From contig CM042087.1 in assembly GCA_023512835.1 (NCBI GenBank), positions 21,829,260 through 21,893,259 on the forward strand: DNA of 64,000 nucleotides, written 5' to 3'. This DNA is from Taxillus chinensis (taxonomy: Eukaryota; Streptophyta; Magnoliopsida; Santalales; Loranthaceae). The translations under genes were made by a program, and so were the position numbers. Shown here one piece after another: positions 58,517 through 64,000 of the stretch. The notes below the pieces were generated by a model that was not told the origin of the DNA, did not search any database, and saw nothing but the letters and a program-made list of their open reading frames with translations. Numbering within the stretch: position 1 is the first letter of the stretch; the number at the start of each line of letters is the position of its first letter.

Positions 58517-60500
58517 ATACTCATCTCAAACTTGCCAGTCATCAACTTGGCGAATTCATCACAAAGTTTCGGATTAGTTGATCCGAAAATGATATCATCC
58601 ACGTATATCTGTACGATCAGAGTATGTCCTTTCTCTTTCCGTAAGAATAGCGTGGTGTCAACTTCCCTTTCTGAAAGTTGTGAGCAAGTAAGAATTCCGA
58701 AAGTGTGTCATACCAGGCTCTTGGAGCTTGCTTCAATCCATACAAGGCTTTCCTTAGCTTGTAAACCAGATGTCCAGCCTTGGGTTCAATGAAACCTGGA
58801 GGTTGTTCAACGTACACCTCCTCTTGAAGATCTCCATTCAGGAATGCACTCTTGACGTCCATTTGATAAACTATGAAGTTTTCATATGAAGCATACGCCA
58901 GAAACATTCGGATTGCCTCAAGTCTTGCCACCGGAGCAAAGGTCTCATCATAGTCTATTCCTTCTTCTTGACGATATCCTTTGGCTACCAATCTGGCTTT
59001 GTTCCGAATTACAATTCCATCCGTATCAAGCTTGTTCCGGAACACCCATTTAACTCCAATGACTTGCTGAGACTTAGGCCTTGGTACTAGAGTCCACACA
59101 TTATTTCTCTTAAATTGATTCAGCTCTTCTTGCATGGCTTCTATCCAATTCGAATCCTGAAGAGCTTCATCTACCACTTTTGGTTCTATTTGAGATAGAA
59201 AACACGAGTTAAGACACATGTTGAAAGTGGCTGCTCTTGTTCTTACACCAGCAGTAGGATCACCAATCACTTGATCTGAGGGATGGTTTCGGGTCCATCT
59301 GTAATTCTGCGCATGTGATGGTTGATCTTGAATAATTTGAAGCTCTGCCAGATTAGGTGGTTTAGGTATTTCTGCTGGTTGAGCATCTTCCGGACCAGAT
59401 GTTTCCGTATTAGAAGGTACGGTAGAACTAGGTGGCTCTTCAACACTATTTCCTTCAGTGTTAACTGGTCCGGACGGGCTTGAAGGTGCTCCGGAATTTT
59501 GGGTATCCGAAGGAATATGTCCGGAGCTTAATGGTAGTCCTGAGTCCGAATCATCCGTAGCATCATCCATATAATTTCTTTGTGCTTCGCTGATGCCACG
59601 TGGTTGGTCAGAATGTGTATCAGGAACATTCATAAACTTCGAGTAATCGATGTTGCTGTCCGGGACCTGTACATTAAAACTTGAAGAAGCAACTTTTGAC
59701 CAATCAAGATTAGTTTCATCAAAGGTCACATGGATAGATTCTTCAACTTTAAAAAGTTTTCTATTAAAGACCCGATAAGCCTTGCTATGTAATGAGTACC
59801 CGACAAAAATCTCATCATCAGATTTTGGTTCAAATTTATTCCGGGTTTCTTTGCCATTTATCAATATATAGCAAGTACACCTAAAAGCTCTGAAATGTGA
59901 AATTGAAGGCTTTCCTCCTCTCCACATCTCATAGGGTGTTTTCATGGTAGATTTATTTATTAGAGTTCTGTTCTGAACATAGCAGGCAGTGGACACAGCT
60001 TCAGCTCATAGACTGAGAGGAAGTATTGCCCCTACTAACATAGATCTGCCAGCCTCAACTAAAGTACGATTCTTGCGCTCAGCTACCCCATTCTGTTGTG
60101 GAGTTCTGGGCGCAGAGAAGTCATGCTGAATGCCCTGTTCAGAACAATATGATCTCATATCTGAAAAATCAAATTCTGTACTATGATCACTCCTGATGCA
60201 TTTTATGCTCAGTCCTTGTGAGTTGCTTATCTAGTTGAAAAGATCTACAAGATGCTCAAAAGTTTGATCCTTTGATTTCAGGAACATCACCCATGTGTAT
60301 CTGGTGAAATCATCGATAACCACAAGGGTATATCTCCACTGACCAGCGAAGGAACAGAAATAGGACCACAGAGGTCCATATGAAGAAGTTGCAGAGGAGC
60401 AGTTATTGAATTAACTGATTTGCTCTTAAAGCTATGTTTGGTCTGTTTGCCAAGTTGGCATTCTCGACAAAGAGTGTCTCTAGAGTATTTGAGTTTAGGT
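58517..60500 (-). pseudogene. copia integrase C-terminus and truncated reverse transcriptase
   Basis: The ORF 59996-58617 (459 codons) starts in the integrase ([32 protein letters not shown]), passes a Ser/Pro-rich linker, and enters copia [98 protein letters not shown]. After one frame change, the catalytic YVDD box is at 58594-58605. RT then stops abruptly near 58517 after KFEMSMMGG. RNase H is deleted. The integrase core (60000-60500) is broken by stops. Confidence 0.92.
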
Positions 60501-60529
60501 AGACCAGTGACAAGATCAAGTGATGCTAA

Positions 60530-60968
60530 CTAAGACAATGTCTTAAAGTTTAAATGTGCGCATCGCTTGTGCCATAACCAACTATCTTCATCTGAAGCTT
60601 TAGTGATGAAGCATACAGGGTCAGAAGAATTATTTCTTAAGACCACTGAGTATATGTCCCCATCTCTTGATCCGGATAACTTTACATCTCCAGATAAGTT
60701 TTCCCTTACTGTACAGGTGTTGGACATAAAGGAAACAGTAAATCCTTTGTCACATAAATTACTGACACTTAGCAAATTATGCTTCAAACCTTCGACTAGT
60801 GCAACTCTAGTGATTGATACACAGCCGTTGGTTAAAGTGCCATACCCGACAGTCTTACCTTTGCTATTGTCACCATATGAAATGGATGAACCTCGTTTTT
60901 CATTAACTTCTACAAGCAGAGTTTGATCACCCGTCATATGTCCAGAGCATCCACTATCGAGGATCTAC
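60530..60968 (-). pseudogene. copia protease end and pre-integrase domain
   Basis: The minus strand shows ILDSGCSGHMTGDQTLLVEV (active-site DSG near 60950) and then WLWHKRCAHLNFKTLS, the pre-integrase HHCC motif start. A TAG lies just before ILDSGC where a Trp codon is usual in this family. ORF 60937-60530 is open between these points. Confidence 0.88.
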
Positions 60969-61281
60969 TTGCTTTGATTGATCTTTAACTTCAAGTGATC
61001 CGGCAGTGCATTCCAGAGATGCTCCTGAAAGACAACAGTTTACACTTTTGGTACCCAAACTTGTTCCGGGCGGTTAGAAAGAACAGCAGTAATGTCAACA
61101 GTTCCGGATTTGACTTTGCTAGGACTTTTAGCTCTCCAAGTTGACTTTAACTTGTTAGTTTCAGCTGCTTCTTTTATTTGGGTTATCTTGTGTAAGGACC
61201 CGTACCTTGAGTTAGTCACAGTTTTGCCTTCTGAGTAGAGTTTTTCTAGATTTTGACCTAGTGAATGGACTCCAATGAATT

Positions 61282-61699
61282 CACGTGCAAAAGGAAAGAT
61301 GCTTAGAATGATGTCCTCTATCTACCACAGAAGTTTCAGGCCAAACGGACGTGTATGTGAGGTGCACGTGAAATGGGTCCAATTCACGTGCAAGTGTGGT
61401 TGTCTTCTACATGATGCAAGGAGGCTAGGGGTGAAGTTTGAGCGCATTTGGAGTGCATTTCGAGTTGCACGTGAATTGGGGAATTCACGTGCAAATTGGC
61501 GTGCAGGATTATTTTGCATGGTTCCCTTGGTTTTGTCATTCTAATCATCTTTTCCCAAAGGACCATGTTGGAATTGTGACTATTTTGGTGTGTATGGGTG
61601 TGGGAAGGTCATAGCTTGTTCCATCAAAACTACGTCGTTTTGATCTTGGGATTCACTTAATCAAAACTACGTCGTTTTGATGTTGTGTTGTCTATATAA
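61282..61699 (+). promoter_or_regulatory. solo-LTR promoter: five G-boxes, two ACGT palindromes, TATA
   Basis: CACGTG occurs at 61282, 61365, 61385, 61468 and 61486. Two identical 22-bp near-palindromes (ATCAAAAC, TACGTCG core, TTTTGAT) are at 61623-61644 and 61660-61681. TATATAA is at 61693-61699 and a GGAGGAG leader follows. Confidence 0.75.
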
Positions 61700-61953
61700 G
61701 GAGGAGAAGCCCCTCTGTTTTAGGGTTAGGGTTTGTTGCTCCACCGGCCGTCGCAGAGAGAGAGAGAGAGAGTGAAGGAGAGCTCCTGGTTCTTGCCGGG
61801 CGTCTTGCGTGGGTGGTCGGTGCTTCGTGGGTGGACGGCGTTCGACGTGGGATCGGGACATTCTTTGTGTTGTTGCGTTTTACTTGAGGTAGGGGTTCTG
61901 TTCTTCCTAAACCCTCCTCTGTCCTAGGGTTCCAGGGCAGATTATGGGTTATA

Positions 61954-61955
<2 letters not shown>

Positions 61956-61996
<41 letters not shown>
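61956..61996. repeat. (TA)n microsatellite in the solo LTR
   Basis: A TA run of about 41 bp; a short TA run occurs at the matching place (48209-48220) of the other LTR. Confidence 0.95.
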
Positions 61997-61999
<3 letters not shown>

Positions 62000-62304
62000 A
62001 TCCATATAGGTGTGATCTCCTATATGGATGTTGGCCTTCAGTGGCATTTTGGTGTGATTCTGTGGATTACATGCTATATGTTTGATGAAAAGCCTGTGTG
62101 AATATAGGCGTGTGTATATGCCCATTACGTGTTTGGTAATATGCTTGTGTGGCTGGACTTGTGATTTAGTGTATGTATGTATGCTGGGTGTTTGCTCTAT
62201 TGCCTGAATGGCTGGGATTGTGCACTTGTGAACGGGTGCACACCAAGTGTTTGGTTTTATGCTTGGGTGACTGTGGTGTGTGTTGTGTGCATGGCTGTGC
62301 TATC

Positions 62305-62440
62305 TGGCCTGAAGAGGCGGTTAAACTACTTTGCCTGAGAGGCGGTTAAACCAGTGGCCTGAAGAGGCGGTTAAACTACTTTGCCTGAGAGGCGGTTAAA
62401 TCGAGGGCCCGAAGAGGCAGTTAAACTACTTGCTTGAGAT
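62305..62440 (+). repeat. GCCTGAAGAGGCGGTTAAAC minisatellite in the solo LTR
   Basis: Five half-units of about 24-26 bp alternate GCCTGAAGAGGCGGTTAAAC and GCCTGAGAGGCGGTTAAAC, making a roughly 50-bp higher-order unit. The inverted LTR has the same at 63718-63850. Confidence 0.9.
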
Positions 62441-62850
62441 GTGTTTTGTTAGCCTGTGTGGCAGTGGAAGATTGTAATTGTGGATGTGGTTGTTATTACG
62501 TCTGTTGAAATTATTGTAACACGACACTGCACTTGTACACAAGGCATGTAGATGCTAGGAGCATGGGATGGGTTGGAGAGACATGATCCCTACTGAGCTG
62601 TGGTTGCTCACCCCTCCTACTGTGTTTGTTTTCCAGGGACTTACAAACGTTAGGTGGATACACCAAGGTGGAAGACCATAATTATTTTTACTCTCTTCCA
62701 TTTATGTTTTGTTTTTCTTATGGGAATTGATGTAACCCTAGTGGGGAAAGGATTTTGTTGTAATAAACTGGTTTGGATTGTTTTTAATGAACATTTCTTT
62801 CTTGAATGTTGTGGATGTTTAAAATGTGATATTCTTGGTTTGTATCCTAA

Positions 62851-62880
62851 CCCCTTTGCCCTCCGTGTGGGTAAAAGGGG
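62851..62880 (+). terminator. hairpin near the LTR 3' end
   Basis: CCCCTTTGCCC pairs with GGGTAAAAGGGG across a 7-base loop. Equivalent hairpins are seen before the ends of the LTRs at 24116, 49192 and 63197. A role in 3' processing is inference. Confidence 0.5.
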
Positions 62881-62929
62881 AGTCACGTACCGGTTTCCTC
62901 GGGTTGGAAATCCGGGGCGTGACATCTTG

Positions 62930-63196
62930 GGAGAGACACTCCTTTGAGGTTTAGCTTTTGTTTTGCTCGAAGAACCCTTTTTATTGAACTGATCTTTATT
63001 GGAACGAATTTGATTACAAAGCCAGTTATCAGATAAACTCCAACATTCATAGTGATAATGACCTATTTCCCTACAGATGGAACAGACACTATAATGCGGA
63101 GTACAAACAGGGGATACAGATCTCTTAGATTTTACAGACTTTCTACTCTGTTACCTGTGGCCTAATCCATTGCGTTTGGGTGATGCGCTCTTGGCC
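62930..63196 (-). pseudogene. copia Gag fragment with zinc knuckle
   Basis: The minus strand reads CSICREIGHYHYEC at 63084-63042, a CCHC zinc knuckle, and then a Lys/Ser-rich tail up to the solo-LTR insertion. The upstream Gag core is cut off by the inverted LTR at 63197. Confidence 0.8.
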
Positions 63197-64000
63197 TATC
63201 ACGCCTCGGATTTCCGACCCGGGGAAACCGGTACGTGACTCCCCGTTCACCCACACGGAGGGTAAAGGGGTTGGATTACTGGATGCCACACAAGCAAAAC
63301 TAACAATTACAATAAACAAACAAGCCACATCTTTATTTAATTTCAAACATCAAAGGGGTCACAAACCAACCATGTTCCATACTACAGTTCAATCCCTTAT
63401 TACATTCCCCCTCCCCTTGGGGTTACATAATTTATAAAATTACATTACTGAACTGAACAATAAAATGAAGATGGTCTTCCACCTTGGTGTATCCACCTAA
63501 CGCCTGTAAGTCCCTGGAAAACAAGCAAACACAGTAGGATGGGTGAGCAACCACAGCTCAGTAAGGATCAAGTCTCCCCAACCCTTCCCATGTTCCTAGC
63601 GGCTACATGCATGTGCACAGGTGTAGTGACGTGGCAGTATTAGGAAAAAGAAAATAAAACATTCCACACAAGCGGGCGTAACCCCAGCCCTAGCCACACT
63701 GGCTAACAAACCACATCTCAAGCAAGTAATTTAACCGCCTCTTCAGGCCACTGATTTAACCGCCTCTCAGGCAAAGTAGTTTAACCGCCTCTTCAGGCCA
63801 CTAGTTTAACCGCCTCTTAGGCAAAGTAATTTAACCGCCTCTTCAGGCCAGATACCACAGTCATGCACACAACACACACTATGGTCACTTAAGCATAAAA
63901 CCAAACACTTGGTGTGCACCCGTTCACAAGTGCACAAACCCAATCATTCAGGCAATAGAACAAACACCCAGCATGCATACATACACCAAATCACAAGTCT
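63197..64000 (-). repeat. partial inverted LTR of the same family, running off the window
   Basis: It starts TATCACGCCTCGGATTTCC (the family's TGTCACGCC end with one change) and mirrors 62924 back to about 62100, including the hairpin, the CTTCCACCTTGGTGTATCCA block and the GCCTCTTCAGGC minisatellite. Whether it is solo or part of a full element cannot be seen. Confidence 0.9.

Larger units (their letters stand above)
61186..62929 (+). mobile_element. solo LTR with 5-bp target duplication
   Basis: The LTR 61191-62924 (1734 bp; starts TGTAAGGACCC, ends GGCGTGACA) is flanked by TCTTG at 61186-61190 and 62925-62929. No internal region is present, so it is the product of LTR-LTR recombination. 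It separates the copia gag (63110-62930) from its protease. Family: the same as the LTR at 47420. Confidence 0.95.
52958..63196 (-). mobile_element. Ty1/copia element, SIRE/Maximus-like, with env-like region
   Basis: Minus strand. The order from high to low coordinates is gag zinc knuckle (63084-63042), protease, integrase, truncated RT (58517), a 1.5-kb spacer, an env-like region (56958-54250), a polypurine tract and the 3' LTR. An env-like region after pol is the mark of the SIRE1/Maximus lineage. The 5' LTR and gag start lie beyond the inverted LTR at 63197, outside the window. A solo LTR splits gag from protease. Confidence 0.85.

Noticed and set aside
62305..62440. CRISPR-like array of repeats and spacers
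   Set aside because: The repeats lie inside a plant LTR with a target duplication, units are contiguous and there are no spacers of constant length or cas genes.
1..64000. tRNA, rRNA or snoRNA genes
   Set aside because: No cloverleaf with A and B boxes or rRNA core was recognised; TGGTATCAGAGC matches are retroelement or viral primer-binding sites. A dedicated RNA scan was not possible here.

Overview
The window looks like nuclear DNA of a flowering plant, probably a eudicot. It has GT-AG introns, nested plant LTR retrotransposons, L1 and RTE LINE relics, hAT and Mutator-like elements, and an integrated caulimovirid (plant pararetrovirus). No rRNA, tRNA, bacterial operon or CRISPR feature was seen. 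The species cannot be told from the sequence.

Layout. (1) 0.8-19.1 kb: the 3' end of one host gene on the + strand. Three in-phase exons (834-953, 1072-1359, 18874-19081) encode a Lys/Glu-rich coiled coil followed by a Ser/Pro-rich tail. The last intron is about 17.5 kb and is filled with nested elements: a hAT transposase relic broken by a MITE and by an antisense L1 LINE, a young Ty3/gypsy chromovirus (8634-14140, minus strand), an RTE LINE relic and an L1 3' end. (2) 19.7-25.1 kb: AT-rich DNA and a gutted Ty3/gypsy element (22169 to about 25095) that holds hAT-like debris and an LTR of another family. (3) 26.3-29.9 kb: two long-TIR elements and a MITE, lying between TA-rich microsatellites. 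(4) 30.0-41.5 kb: rearranged endogenous pararetrovirus copies, including a 2.15 kb palindrome, two head-to-head copies with initiator-Met primer-binding sites, protease/RT/RNase H relics, and a promoter-like region. (5) 41.6-45.5 kb: a Mutator-like element with TIRs of about 550 bp that carries intron-containing fragments of a KH-domain RNA-binding protein gene (Pack-MULE). (6) 47.4-64.0 kb: a degraded Ty3/gypsy-type element with a 1.77 kb LTR, cut by a Ty1/copia element of SIRE/Maximus type. That copia element has a truncated pol and a long broken env-like region, and is itself hit by a solo LTR (61191-62924, perfect 5-bp TSD TCTTG) and by a further, inverted LTR at the right edge.

Function. 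Only the host gene is likely to matter for normal cell function, and it depends on splicing across the 17.5 kb TE-filled intron. Everything else is mobile or viral debris. The parts most likely to be active are regulatory: LTR promoters with five G-boxes and paired ACGT palindromes, the pararetroviral promoter with GGCCCA motifs and a G-box, and the viral palindrome, which could fold into hairpin RNA. Several reading-frame breaks (host exon 3, the KH fragment, the young gypsy element) are single-base changes in homopolymer runs. Residual assembly indels should therefore be considered before calling these sequences dead.
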